Assembly: GCA_001695595.3 (NCBI GenBank)
Contig: MBPM02000055.1
Span: 248,001 to 312,000, forward strand
Direction: 5' to 3'
Length of the DNA stretch: 64,000 nucleotides
DNA from: Plasmopara viticola
Taxonomy: Eukaryota; Oomycota; Peronosporomycetes; Peronosporales; Peronosporaceae
Shown: positions 24,101 to 36,364 of the stretch, piece by piece
How positions within the stretch are numbered: position 1 is the stretch's first letter
Layout of the letters: each line of letters opens with the position of its first letter
Position numbers and translations under genes: made by a program
The notes under the pieces: model-generated
Databases searched by the model: none
Seen by the model: the letters and a program-made list of their open reading frames with translations, nothing else
Told to the model about the DNA's origin: nothing

Positions 24101-26040
24101 CAATTAACGCACCTTTAAAGGCTGGTAACATAGCAATAAAACGATGTGCAAAAGTTTATTTAAGTGAGTAAGATAGGTCCGCAAGACACAATACATAACA
24201 TAGCATTACGGGTTAGTAACGAAGTATCACAAATAGTGCTCAGCTAAAAGGTAAAAGGGATGCGACAAAATTCAATTTTTAAGTGTCACGAACGACCCCG
24301 TGATTGACAATGATAGGGGTCGTTGCTGCGACGGGTGCGTTTTTACGGGAGGCTTTTAGAGATGTCAAAGCTATTATGTATAATCAGTATTTAGTAATGG
24401 TTTAAAAATAGCTACAAGCTCGGAATAAATTTCAGACTATTTCACTATGATAGGAATCAAGCTATCAGGATCTTAAGTGTGTTCATTCAATGGAAATCTC
24501 TCGTGAGAAATTCAATATACTATCGCTTCGAGCGCCTTTAAATTAGACTTTTACGCAGCGTACAGCGCGCCTTGGTCTAAATATTCAAAGGATCCCAATG
24601 ATTCGGTAAATCAGTTTTAGATAATTGCTCAGATGAGGTTCACTATCAAAACACCAAGAGTGATGCGCAAGATCAATCTTGTACGACGCACAAAGTAAGG
24701 TGTCACCACGCAAATGACACAGACAGGAGAGCAATGTTAGATCTCTGTTGCCTTATTTACTTAAAAATACAAGAAATTGCAAGGTGAGAAGATTAAAACC
24801 TTTGCATTATCCCCGTCGGAAAATAAAAGTGCCAACAACTAATGCTTTAAACAAGCCGAACCGAGCCGCATCTCTACACAAACCTTCATTCCAAGGAGAT
24901 ACCTAATGTACGCTGTATAGTGCAAAAAAATATTATTATCTGGAAGTGACCTCATAACGGCCATTATCCCTAGTGGCATGCTGTGGAACCACGGAGGCTA
25001 ATAAACGTCCCATTAGTGTTTGATTGTGTGATAGTATAGGCCACGTCTAAATAGCATAACGTTCTAGGACAGAAGGATTGGGTCGAAAGGGAAAAAGAGT
25101 GGTCCAGATAGTAATAAACCTGTGCTATTAGCCCTATTTAGCCACTGTGTGACCGCCATCCATACTTCGCCTTACCACCAAAGTCAAGCGCACAAGCAGT
25201 GCTATATAGTCGGACTGGATGCACTTCAGGACTCATTCTAGGCTCAAGTTCTCGAGACGCCTTTCAAGCACTTTCATTACCACAGCTCAATTAAATATTG
25301 AGTGGACCTTCAGGGTATCACAACCAAAAAGTAACCATATTGGACAAAGCTATTTACAATCCTGAGTTAGGAGTGTATTTGTTCAACTTGGTGGGTTGAA
25401 GACAACTCATCTCCAAAATGTCTCAGCTTTCACATATTGCCAAGTCAAGCGCTAAGAATGTACTTTTTGAGCGCGTATATGGGGTCTCTCTTATGCTACC
25501 CCAACGTGTGGCTAAAAGACTACACCTTACCTATGAACGGTCTATTTCTTCTTCATTCTGATCGCAGCGGCCTTCAATGTTTTTTTTGCCGAAGCCGAGT
25601 TAACAGCTACCACGAAAATGTGTGAAGTAAGATGAATGCGCCACGAGTAAAGAACCTTTGTCGCCCGTGGTAGCACATATGCTTTACCGTACGCTACGCA
25701 TAAAGTGCCGATAGCCTCAACGATCGAGAAGCTCCGGGTGAAGCTGCTACTGCTTTGACCTAGTGCTATTTTAAGGTATAGCAATTCTTGCTCAACCAGC
25801 TGTACACGACCCCTACTGTGCTTGGGTTGCGCATATTAATGCGATTTCGGCTATTTCGGACATTCCCGGGCCCTAAGGAGATGAGACGTTTTGGTCGTAT
25901 GACCCAACAGGTTGAGCGCGGAGATAACGCCTTATAAAGGAGCTGTGGGTAATTCAGGACTGAAATAAGTCCTACAGTTTTGAAATCTGTAATGTCTATT
26001 AGCATAACCTACGTAAAGTTTTATATTTATCGTCATTTTC
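21145..26040. other. AT-rich relic DNA without supportable genes
   Basis: On the minus strand, 22192-22699 keeps fairly long frames, and 22.75-23.15 kb (plus) gives Gly/Lys/Arg-rich fragments that could be transposon debris. I could not name either. A short hairpin lies at 24.3 kb. Nothing else stands out. Confidence 0.45.
24291..24324. repeat. Short perfect hairpin
   Basis: AACGACCCC at 24291-24299 pairs with GGGGTCGTT at 24316-24324 around a 16-base loop. It sits in intergenic DNA and may be part of a degraded LTR. Confidence 0.55.
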
Positions 26041-27720
26041 ATTGAAGAATTAGCGGTGTACGCCATGATGGTGCTCTAAGCAGAGCCAGAGTGAATCAGG
26101 CGATTGTGCGAGCCCATGCTCTTTTTCGAGGGTGGTGTAAGCGATGGCAAAGAGCAAAATGGACAAGAAGACGATGACCAGCCAAGTGTAAAGCGTGCAA
26201 GGATTGATGACGAAAGGTCGATAGCTGAAGCGGTACTGGCTTATTCGTCGAGTGTTGGCGACGCAGATAGTACTTCAATCACATACCAGCAAGCCACGAA
26301 CAGTGATGACGTTGACGAGTGAGTGGAAGCAATGAGAGCATAGCTTTTGGCTTATGCCGAAAGCGATTTAAGGACATTAAAACCAAGGCGAATGGATGTT
26401 CGGCCGATCGGGTGTAAGTGGGTGTTTGCAAAAAAGTGCGATGAGCATGGACAAATTGAACACTATAAGGCCCGGCTTGTCGCGAAAGATTTTAAAGCAG
26501 AGTTTGGCGTCGACTTCTTCGAGATGCACTCGCGCGTGATAAATAAGTACTCTAGCTGGCAGATATCGTGGTGCGGGGATACGTGACTGAGCAGCGGGAC
26601 GCAGACACGGCGTTCTTTAACAGCGATCTTGAGGAGAAAGTATACATGGAAGTACCAGCCGGTACCTTTAACGCCTACAGCATAATGTATAGCTGGACAG
26701 ACAATATATGGACTCAAGCAGATGGAACAAGACAAATCATGCTGTGTTTCGGCGGATAGGGTTTCGGAGCAGTGGTGTAGATCACTGCATATACGTTAAG
26801 GTGAACAACGGCAGCTACATTTATGCATACCTGTATGTCGACGACACACTCTTTGCAGGCAAGACAAGCAAGGAAATTTAGAAGGTAAAATTGGCGTTAA
26901 AACTTGTTTGAAATGAAGAATTTGAAATGAGGATCGACCACAACCAAAACTGCAGTACGCTCATGATACGAAAGACCCGCTACATCAATGACGACGTGCA
27001 TCGAATTAGAAAACAGGGCACCAGGCAGTTGCAAGTCCTATGATTCGGGTGTGAAAGTGTCAAAGATGCGATCACCAACAGTGGACAGCAACAAGGATGA
27101 AATGAAGTCGAGATCCTACAGGTCTTTGATCGAATGCTTGCTGCATGACATGTACGCGTCCTGACGTGGCATACGTGGTCACTCAGCTGTCGCGGTCTTT
27201 GGAAAATTCAGATCAGCAACAGTAAAAGGCTGCAATTCGTATTCTTCGACATCTCAAGACGACTAGAAAGTATGGAATCACCTGGGATGACAGTACTAGC
27301 AAAATGCAGATTACTGCATACACGAACGCGGTATGGGGCAGTAATATCGACGACTGACGCTCAATATTTGTGACTACGGTGATGATCGGTGGTGCACCAT
27401 CGAATCTTTGGTCCAATTATCAGCGTACGGTGGCACTGAATTTGGCTGAGGCAGAGTCTATGGCTAAGAGGCATGTCTCTTCACTTTTGTGTTGTGGGTT
27501 CGTACGATGCTCAAAGATCTTTGTCACAAGCAAGTCGGAGCTACGCAGATTTGGGAAGACAAGTGCAATCGGACGGCCAACAACATAGGCTATCACGCCA
27601 GAACCAAGCATGTCGACATTTGTCACCGCTCTATTCGGGCTCAAGTAATTGCTGCATGCTAGTGGCATTGGACAAAGACGTGTAAAGCATTAGCGATGAG
27701 TGGGAAAATTATTCGACACC
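26041..27720 (+). mobile_element. Degraded Ty1/copia-type retrotransposon fragment
   Basis: Successive broken frames on the plus strand follow the order of a copia polyprotein. First comes the reverse-transcriptase entry (CKWVF, then YKARLVAK and FGVDFFE at 26.4-26.5 kb), then TAFFNSDLEEKVYME at 26.6 kb and the catalytic YVDDT box at 26.83 kb. These are followed by RPDVAY and SRSLENS (27.15 kb), the connection to RNase H (AAIRILRHLKTTRKYGI, 27.23 kb) and the RNase H LAEAES box at 27.44 kb. Numerous stops and frame changes show that it is dead. Gag, protease and integrase are not visible, and I could not delimit LTRs. The 26104-26322 frame just upstream is acidic and may be the end of the integrase/linker region. 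Confidence 0.88.
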
Positions 27721-28029
27721 GCATACTGCCTACAAGATTGCCAATCAGAAAAGCGTACCGGTAAGTAGCCGGTTTTGTAATCGATCATGACGTCATCGGT
27801 ATGACGTCAGCGGCTTCTAGAGCATTTTGGAAGGGTTTATAGCTAACGATTGGCTTAGACGTAGCAAAAGATTTGTGAGCTAAGAACCTCCTAATATATT
27901 CACATCACAATTTGCCTTCTACACAACAAAAATCGAATGTACTTGTGAATTTTCAAGAGGTAAATTTCTATATGTATATATCACTGAATAATACAAACGA
28001 AGGAAAATAACCTTCTATTTATCGCTACG

Positions 28030-30230
28030 AGACACCAACATCCCATACAACGATCATGATTCGTCAAAGCTGTATCCAAACAAAGGAATTCATACTAGGT
28101 GTAGTCCTTAATATGCTTGCTGACGGACTTACGTTAGCTGAAAAAGTATTATACCAAACAACATATTCTGACCTAAAACCAATCCTCATAACTGAAAATA
28201 ATCTATTCACGTTTCTAGAATCTTGCTTGCTGGATATGAGAATCGCGACAATTTAGCAGAAAGAAAATACAAGGTTTTTACTATTTCCAAACAGACTACT
28301 AAGTAAACAAAAATATCTTCCTGCTTAATGCTATCGTAAATTAGATGAAAACAATGTATCAGCGGATAGAATTTACAATGAAATAGGCCATAACAACGGA
28401 AAACACCAGTTTTTTATATATATTCTTCTAGAAAAGATGTGAATATCAAGAAATTCAAGGATCAGAAATTACTAATTTATATCTATAGATTAGTAGTATC
28501 GATGATAGAAACAAGAACTTTAATTACAAAATGGAAAACAAGATTGCTGGGATCCATCGACTCTTTTTTGTCGTTATGCTAAACGTAATTTGACGTGCAT
28601 CCGAAGTTTTACGGCTTCAGGCAAGTGACTGGGTATGAGGCAAACCCTTTAAATCTATGGGCTTTACGTAATGAGATGCCTTGTGAACGCTTAGCAACAA
28701 ATGAAGCTTACGACGCAATCATTGACAATATCATGAATGGTTGGGTATTCGGATTTCGAAATATGACATTGAAACGCCCGATAATCTCACAAACTACTTC
28801 CCTTATGCATGCTTGAGATGCAAGCTTGACTACAAGAATATCGAGATTGACCTATTGGACAAAGAACCTATATGTACGACTACAATCAATTCCAAGCTTG
28901 GAAAAGGTTGGGGTGACGCCCTCCTTCCAAGCGCGAGGGCTAAATGCTCGCGCGCTTCGGGCAGGTGCTCTCGGGCATCTACAGGTCTCTAACGAGTCTC
29001 ACCCTCGACGCGACGGTGTCCAGCACCGGGCGCCACCTGGGCCCTTACCAAGTCAGAGATAAACAAACTAATGGAAGATTCTCAAGACCTCGGTGCTGGC
29101 TGCACTGCCCGCCGAACGAGACTCGACGTATGCGGACACCACTCTATGCCGTGGACTAGCCATAGAGCCTAGCACGTGCATAACTTGGCAACGCGATAAC
29201 GTAATGCATTACATTATTACAATCAATTCCAAAAGTCAAATCTTGCTAGAAAAACTTTTTTGATCATATTTTGGGAAATCATTCTCATATATACTTCAAT
29301 ACATCCAACATGTTCTGAAAATTACAAAAATATTTTGATATATTGAAGCAGCATCACATCGTCCTTTCAGAACGTTTATGGATTCAGTACCCGATCCTAG
29401 ACGCGAAGGAGAAGCAGATGCAGCTAAAGCAATAATTGCCGAGATGATGAAGCTTATCGGTAAGTGAGCGTTTGGTAAATCAGAAATGATAAAATCGACG
29501 CATAATAAAGTCAAATATAAATCTAACGAAATTATGTCTGCGAAGTATGTATTGAAAGTAACAATATCTTCAATCTCGAAAAAATAAAAAATGTGTACGA
29601 AATTACAGAAACAAAGAGAAGAGTCAAATTGACAATTAAGTTTTGCATTTTACTAGCTAGCTAGACTAAGGATGCTTAAATTAACTATGACTGTATCGAC
29701 TTCTACTTTGACTTCAATATCAAGAGATGAACTCTGATTCGATTTACATTGCTAGTTCATCACATCGTCCTTTCCCAAACTTGATCAAACTTCAAATATT
29801 ACAACATTTGAAGAGGATATATCAACTGGTTTTTCTGGGTTTAAAACTTAAGATTTAGGGTTCGATGATGAAGGCAAACGCTTCGATATACGTAAAACCA
29901 GATCTCTTCATAGAGGAATGGAGAGGTGATGCAATGATTTCTCTAGCAACTAAGAATCGTATCCGTTACATACCAGACGATAATCATAAAGTCAAACAAT
30001 CCGCAAAGGGAGTTCAATACGCAAACGAAAATACAGACATTTCAAACTAAAATGAATTCGAAAAAGTCATTCGTGAACAGGTCACTTCAAGCGCTACAAA
30101 TAGTGAACTTCGTATTGATAAGCTCAATCAAATTATTATAACGTATACGCAGAGTATAACAAGCTCGAACTACCAGATAAACGGAAGGTTTTAGACGATG
30201 GAATTTCAACCAGTTTTCATTAGATTTGAT
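28030..30230 (+). pseudogene. Protein-primed family B DNA polymerase remnant (Maverick type)
   Basis: The landmarks appear in family order. The motif A region reads GYEANPLNLWAL (28.63 kb), where active enzymes have GYDANALYLW, so the catalytic Asp is Glu here. Motif B reads MMKLIGK-stop-AFGKS (29.44 kb), where the family has KLIGNSAFGK. ITETKRRVKL follows at 29.61 kb. Motif C reads NSDSIYIA (29.74 kb) in place of DTDS. Thumb-region pieces (SLATKNRIRYI, SAKGVQ, and DKRKVLDDGI at 30.19 kb) come last. Several stops and frameshifts, plus the altered metal-binding residues, make it inactive. A GC-rich insert splits it at 28.9-29.2 kb. Confidence 0.85.
28881..29232. mobile_element. GC-rich insert with 15-bp target-site duplication
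   Basis: TACAATCAATTCCAA occurs at 28881-28895 and again, identically, at 29218-29232. The 322 bases between are GC-rich, unlike the AT-rich polymerase remnant on either side, and removing them with one repeat copy rejoins the polymerase sequence. This is the signature of an insertion that generated a 15-bp duplication, a length common for LINE-driven retroposition such as SINEs or retroposed transcripts. No clear poly-A tail is present; the 3' end is merely AT-rich. I recognise no coding content. Confidence 0.8.
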
Positions 30231-31300
30231 ATTCTACCAATATGGACAAGAGAAGAAAAGATCACCATTAGTTCGAACCTACTACACAAGCTTATTTTGA
30301 TCCCAAGACAGGTTTCATTAAGTTCAGAAACAAATAAATGAGAACGCAAAGGAATAAGACAATTCCATCACCCTATGATTCAGATCTAACATCAAAAGAA
30401 ACGAGTCGATGAATTCGATTTAACATCACACAATCCAAACTCATGGCAATCCAATCTGGCGTTTTATGGTGACAGGAAGCGAACTTCCGGTAAGGAAATA
30501 TCTGAAAGCCAAAAAAAATGTTCTTTGAGCTGTAATATCAAATCAAGAATAGAGTTTGCGAAGCTGATACCGGATCAGAAAGTATCGAATCTTCTGTCAG
30601 CAATTAAAGCATCAAACAGTAACTAGCGATAATGGTAACGACTTTTTTAGAAATTGGCTCAAAACTAGTCTAGCAAAAGCAAAATAAAACATTATATGAT
30701 AATGAGGCTGGAGACCATAATGCGATGGATAAAGTCTGAAAATTTAACTCTCAATCAAAGACTTAGACTATCACTAGGAGTATTGAACGATATTACTGAT
30801 GACTATTTTAACACTCACCACTCTAGCATCAAAGCTGCACCCAACAGTTTTAAAGATTATATTATTGAAGTAGAACTACAACCTACCAGATACTATCAGT
30901 AGTGCTTTCGATTCTGTACATATCGATTTAATTGAAGAAATGATACTCTAAAGAATCTGCAAGGTGGGGTAAAATAGTATATAAAATCGAATTGATACGA
31001 TGAATACAAGTTTCATATTGATTCCCAGATCAATCATGTACTATATAAATCAGCAAACGACATTAAACTTACTAAGGTATAAACTTGATGACGCAAATGT
31101 CGAGAAAGGACAAATATGGGGCTTAAAGTATTTTAGATCATAAGAAACAGAGTCTGGAAAACTTAAGTATCTCGTCAATTGGGAAAGATTATATAAATCA
31201 ACTTGGGAACCTCAAGACAATTTACGATTAAGCTACAAAAATAAGATGCCAGCCTTAGAGCGGCAGTACAAACATTCGGTTAGTTCTTTTAATTGAGCAA
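30231..31300 (+). pseudogene. Maverick-type integrase remnant with chromodomain
   Basis: At 30.68-30.88 kb, fragments GDHNAM and LNQRLRLSLGVLND followed by THHSSIKAAP match the end of the retroviral-type integrase core of Polintons, where a re-initiating transposase ends in YNxTYHSSIKMxP. At 31.15-31.27 kb the words KLKYLVNWERLYKSTWEPQ form a chromodomain (YLVxW..STWEP), which Maverick integrases carry at the C terminus. Stops and frameshifts interrupt it. The chromodomain is the best-preserved part. Confidence 0.75.
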
Positions 31301-31395
31301 CAATCAACTATAATTGTAATTCTTACCATACAAACAATGAATACATAGTTGCCCATGATGTATAAAAACCAAAAAAATCAAGGGAGCCGCGAACC

Positions 31396-32125
31396 AGCCC
31401 CCCCTATCGTTATCCAGCCCCCCTCTTGAACGCAGTACCAATAAAATTAAAGCCAATCTGTAATTTCATCATCAAGCCAAAGAAGCAGGTACTAATCAAA
31501 GCCTTGATGCATAAAACATCCTCTCACAGGTAATGTAGCATTGAGAGCGGTGCTTTTTCTGCTGCCGTTCGTCGTAGTCTTGGAGCGCTGCATAGCATAT
31601 GGTCCGCCGTTTTCCTGCACCCTCCGCTAAGTGCTGTGGCAATGCTTGTTTGCCTTCCCAGTACGTTGTGACACAAAATTGACTCAATGACTTACTCAGC
31701 GCACTTCGTCGCAGTTTGCGGTGTCCCTTCGACCACAAAAATGATGCGGAATCTGTATATAGACGGGACACAACAGAAGACGGAGAATGCGACCTGTTGA
31801 TATCAGTTTAAATGCCGATGCGGCTTGCACAGCCAATGCAGAGATCAACATTGATGCCTTGTGTACTGTTGATGATTGAGGACACTTTGCTTGGTCTCCT
31901 AGTGCTTACTTTAATTGCTCGTTCATGCCGATCATTATATTGTAAACCTGCTTTTCAAAAACTTGACCTTCTGTCGCGAGCATTACCAGATTATCAGCGT
32001 TTATACGTGCAAATTTGCAAGACATTTTGCTTCTGTATCCTGCAGAACATTAACATTCGCTTCAGCCAATCCTTAATCATTATTGTAGCTTAAGGGTACT
32101 GCTTTAAGGAGGAGGGGGGATGATT
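31396..32125 (-). mobile_element. Nested DNA-transposon relic with inverted C-rich ends
   Basis: The left end (ATCCAGCCCCCCTCTTGAACGCAGTACC, near 31.42 kb) resembles the reverse complement of the right end (near 32.09-32.12 kb), sharing CCCCCCTC and GCAGTACC. A second copy of CCAGCCCCCC lies 20 bases further out on the left. The minus-strand frame at 31496-31771 ends in KRRTICYAAL..., reminiscent of the cysteine/histidine C terminus of piggyBac-like transposases, but with cysteines missing. The flanks belong to the Maverick relic, so the insertion is nested. Family assignment is tentative. Confidence 0.4.
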
Positions 32126-33249
32126 AGCAAAAAAGGGGTTGGGTAGTGGCCCTCAATTTTAAAACCCTTTCTAAACAATACAGACAACAACTTCTCAATA
32201 ATGTTAAACGAGATCTTTATTAAAATAGTATTAAACAAGAAGCTTAAGAAAATGCAAGCTGGACTGATGACAATTTAAACATTAAGATGAAGCTTACTCC
32301 TACTGAAATATCAACCGGAACATCAACAGGAATCGATATGTTTTCATTCAATTAATCACAACCACCATTTCATTTACCTCAAGATAAAAAAGTTTAATTG
32401 TGCAGCTGTAGCGGTAATTGAAGCTATACCTAAATACAAAGTAGTTGTAGTTATTGCAGTAGTTGTCAAGTATTAAGCGTAATTTTTTTTGATGAAGCGT
32501 GTAAAAGTAATGCTTTGCTAGCTGCTGAAGTAATTGTGCAGCTACTTGAATATAATCCTGTCAACAGAGCCTGGTATATTCAAATGAGGTATTCCTAAAT
32601 GCGTCTATCTTATAAAATCATTGTACATACCTCCAGATGAGAACAAAGGATAACATACTTATTTGTATCTACCTGTCTCATACCTTAACGCCTACATTAG
32701 GTAGAAGCCCATAAGCAAGTTGTTGGAACAATACTCGCAGATTATGTTTTAGTAGCAGGAATGAGTTGCCGTTTGTAATGCTCCAGTTATATTAGTTGAT
32801 GACAAGAAATCAATGGTCGTGCCGGTAGATTCGCTGACGTGGCTTCTTTGGAGCCCATACAAGATATGTGATGAAGAATCTAGAATTAGTGCTGTACTAG
32901 CTGATGCTATATAAAACGCTTAGATAATAGCTTGCACCATTAATATTTGGAGCTAAACACGACAAATTGTCAATTTTCGGTGATTTGTTACTAGAATCTG
33001 TAGGTAATAAGCTATTGAGGAAAGCATTTACTAGAGTTAAGCTAATTATATGCGATTAAAATAGATCATTCTTTGAGAAGAAGAATGTTTGAGCTTAAAA
33101 CCTGGCATTAGTAAAAGAGTAGTTTATATGTTCTTTGAGATCTTTCATAGTATGCAATAGATAATACCCATCCCAAATTATATAACTAATCTACTGAATG
33201 AGTAAAACAAAGTATCGTAATGATCAATAAAGAAACAGGATTACCCTAG

Positions 33250-34500
33250 CTATTTCAGGGTATTTAGTGGTAGTGGTAATTGATGACGCTCTCCCGGTGT
33301 TGATAGGCATTCGCATATGATAGCCAGACAGCCGGATCAACCCTTATATCAGTATCTGAACGATAAGCTTGGTGAATTTTGTACTATATACATATAGAGC
33401 TACTAATCCAAGTCCTGAATCTAGGAAAAATAGTCAACAGCTTGTAGTATCTGATGACTGGCGTCACGTTTGAAAACGGTGCCCCGATTTCATATTAAAG
33501 GAAGACATAGAGGATTGACAACCTTGTTTTATCACATTGCTTCTATGTGGGAGCTCCAAAGATGGAACAGTTGAATAGTGAGATACATTTCATCCTTGGA
33601 AATCCAACTAATAAAATTTGGAAATGGTGCCAAAAGATATGCCTACAGTAGGTGTTACTTGTAAAGATATAAGGGGAATCTATTCGATGGCTTTCACAAA
33701 TAAGGGCCGGCTAATACAATGAGTCAACAGATAAGATGTAGCTGATATAGAATATTGTATGACGCCATGTAAGCATAACATACATCACGACAAACAAAAT
33801 CTTCAAATTTATTTAACAGAATTTGTCAACAATGGCTTTTATATTAGTTCTCGGTATGATTTTTGTGAATTTGCAATCAATGCTGAGATTGTGGTGACTG
33901 CGATACAGGTTCACAACTCTCACTTTGATCTGATTTTGATGCTTATGGTACATATACGCTTTAAATAGTTGTTCCGACCGAAGTAGTAGTAGGACGGACA
34001 AAATCAAACTGCGTTAGAAGGTCTTGCTGCTTACTTAATTGATGCCAATGGTAATAGCAAATTCTATATTCAAATTACTGAGAATTTTGTTTATTATAGT
34101 GCTCAAGTTGATTCATCAAGTACTCCGACAGCTCTCCCAACTAGTTAGACTTAGCGTGTAGCAGGTCATGCTCAAAACGTGGAACGGATGCATCTTTATC
34201 AGCATATACACCTTACTTGATAGTTGGTACTAACTTTGGTAAAATTATAAGCTTTACTCAAAGAACATACCCGAGCGCTTTAGCTAGTACATCTCAAACG
34301 TTTTTAAGTAATAAAATTCCTAGGCCAATTCTGTAAGTTCAAATATGCTACGTTGTTCTTTGATTAGTAATGATTATAGTAATCTGCCTGATGTAATAAC
34401 TGAGTTGCCGTTTCAACCTGCATCAGGGAGATTTGGGAAGTCTAGAACTGGTAGAAAGAGAATTGTGGATATTATATATAGTGTTTAGGAGAAATCCTCC
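33250..34500 (+). pseudogene. Probable Maverick capsid-type protein remnants
   Basis: Fragments at 33.9 kb (FDAYGTYTL) and 34.24-34.45 kb (FTQRTYPSA, then SLISNDYSNLPDVI and SGRFGKS) recall the minor capsid (penton-type) protein of Polintons, which has a phrase of the kind 'N-x-x-Y-S-N-P-S-D'. The position downstream of polymerase and integrase fits. The assignment rests on short words in broken frames, so it is provisional. Confidence 0.45.
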
Positions 34501-36364
34501 TGATAAATGTGCTGCTGTATACTACTCCCCCCTTCCCATTGTTATCCAAACAATTCTTTGCTCAACTCGGGCGGGTGCACTTGCATATCTTAAATATGTT
34601 CAGCCGACTCTTTGCAAAGTCATATAATTGATTTGTGAGAAGCCTGGTCCGAAAGTAAGGCCTGAGAGAAACGTCTGGTTCAAGTCTATTTCTACTTTGA
34701 TGCGTTAACGAAGCCCTAAAATCTTTAGCTCGTTTTATGAAAGGATGTAGAGCCTGTGCTTGCTTAACTACATTGCTAAGTGCTAAAGCAATCATCGAAA
34801 ATGTGCCGCCCACGAGTTTGGCGCCTCAGAGCATACACTGCAAAGTGTGAATTCGAGCACACGGTTGTCCTTTCTATCTCATTATGTGGGTTGTTGCTGA
34901 CATCAGCAAGCGAATGCCCACCAGTCGCTTATTTGTATAAACAACCTTGCTGTTTGTTTCAAAACTATACCGTCTGGGACAAATGTAAAATGCACCATCT
35001 TTTTTAGGTAGCGCTATGTCCGTGCTGTCATAAATCTCTGTTAAACAAGGCTTAGGTACCTCCAACGGCCTGCTAGTACTGACAAAAATACCACCGTGGG
35101 AGTTATGTGGGGCCACCAAGATGCTATGGAGTATAATCGCTTGATCTTTGTGACCGCTAACTAGGGCAAGATGTGTCTTAAGAAATATAACGTACTTCAG
35201 GTTTGTCGATACAACAACAACTCGGGCTACAACTGAAGACACCGAACCGTAGAGAAGCAGATAATCTGCTCACTCATAGCGGTGCAACTGTGTATACTGT
35301 CGAGAAGCATACATTTGAATTTCACATTCTTGCCTGCGATACAAAGCTGCACTAAGGGCTCAATATTGACGTACACTCTGTATGCCTGACAAATCCATTC
35401 GACATTGTAGCTTTCGAATCTGCTGATATGATCGGGCTTATAAATTGGACTGCACAAAAGGGCATCGGATAGCAAGCAAACAGCGCGTACTTAACGCCAA
35501 GTACTTAATTTTCATTAGCAAAGTAGCTTCACTCAGCAGCCCTGACAAGTCTGGATTGAAGCAAGATGAATCGCTTATGACGTCATCTCAATTTGCATTA
35601 CCGCCCAACCGATGCCATTGCTAGAAGTGTTGCAAGCGCTTCTGAACAATTTGTCTTATTCAGCACAGCCAGAACGTATGCCCGCTAAAGGGTTGGTGCT
35701 ATCGATAGCATCCTCGTGCTGGCTTTCTTTGCGAGGCCCGTATAGTCATAACTGCACTAGAGCAAATATAGTAAAATATAAAAAGTAGACAATTGAGAGT
35801 TTGCAAGGCCTGTAGCTCCAGCTACACTTGTAGCTAGATCCAAGTACTTTATCGGGCTTACGGGCTTTGCTTCCGACAAACTTCGATGAAATGTTTGTCC
35901 ATAGCCGTTTTAAAAATGATCGGGCGCCTCTACGGGCCAAAGACAAGTCTTTCAGAGGTAGAGCTCCAATGAGGCTAATGTCAACCCCAGCAAGTGTGTA
36001 TTTGTCTGAATGTAATCGCTTACCACAATGTAACGGAGCCTGTTGTCTTTGATAAAAGCAGCTGACTAAGCCCCTCATCCTCTTCGCCCGCTCTCGCTCA
36101 AAATTTTCTTCTTTGCCATAACGTTATACAATAATACACTAGGTGCCGTATACGCGGCAACGAATAGCTGTAAGCCTTAATCAAAGCACTAATATATAGA
36201 TAGAAGCGCAAGAGACTGCTAGTACACCAGCCGTGTTGCGTGCTGATCGTATTTATGAAGCATTTTTTAGCTGTTGCCGATGCATTCATTATTATCATTA
36301 ACTTTAAACCTTATAACCGAGGGAACCGGTAGCCGAATCTCCGGCTTCTTGACACACGTAAGCG
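34501..36364. other. Relic DNA without supportable genes
   Basis: Three minus-strand frames (34562-34813, 34874-35242, 35227-35475) follow one another and could be the remains of one transposon protein, but I recognise no motif. The frame at 35746-36078 (minus) is also unassigned. Confidence 0.4.

Larger units (their letters stand above)
27721..34500 (+). mobile_element. Decayed Maverick/Polinton-like element
   Basis: A strongly AT-rich block in which plus-strand fragments of several Maverick/Polinton proteins occur in series: protein-primed DNA polymerase B (about 28.0-30.2 kb), an rve integrase with a C-terminal chromodomain (30.2-31.3 kb) and probable capsid-type remnants (33.4-34.5 kb). 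These elements are large self-synthesising, virus-like DNA transposons. Here every gene is shattered by stops and frameshifts. Two later insertions, at 28.9-29.2 and 31.4-32.1 kb, interrupt it. I did not find the terminal inverted repeats. The outer limits given are where the composition changes and are approximate. Confidence 0.75.

Noticed and set aside
34562..35475. Series of minus-strand frames considered as a transposase
   Set aside because: No catalytic motif of any transposase family could be found; noted only as relic DNA.
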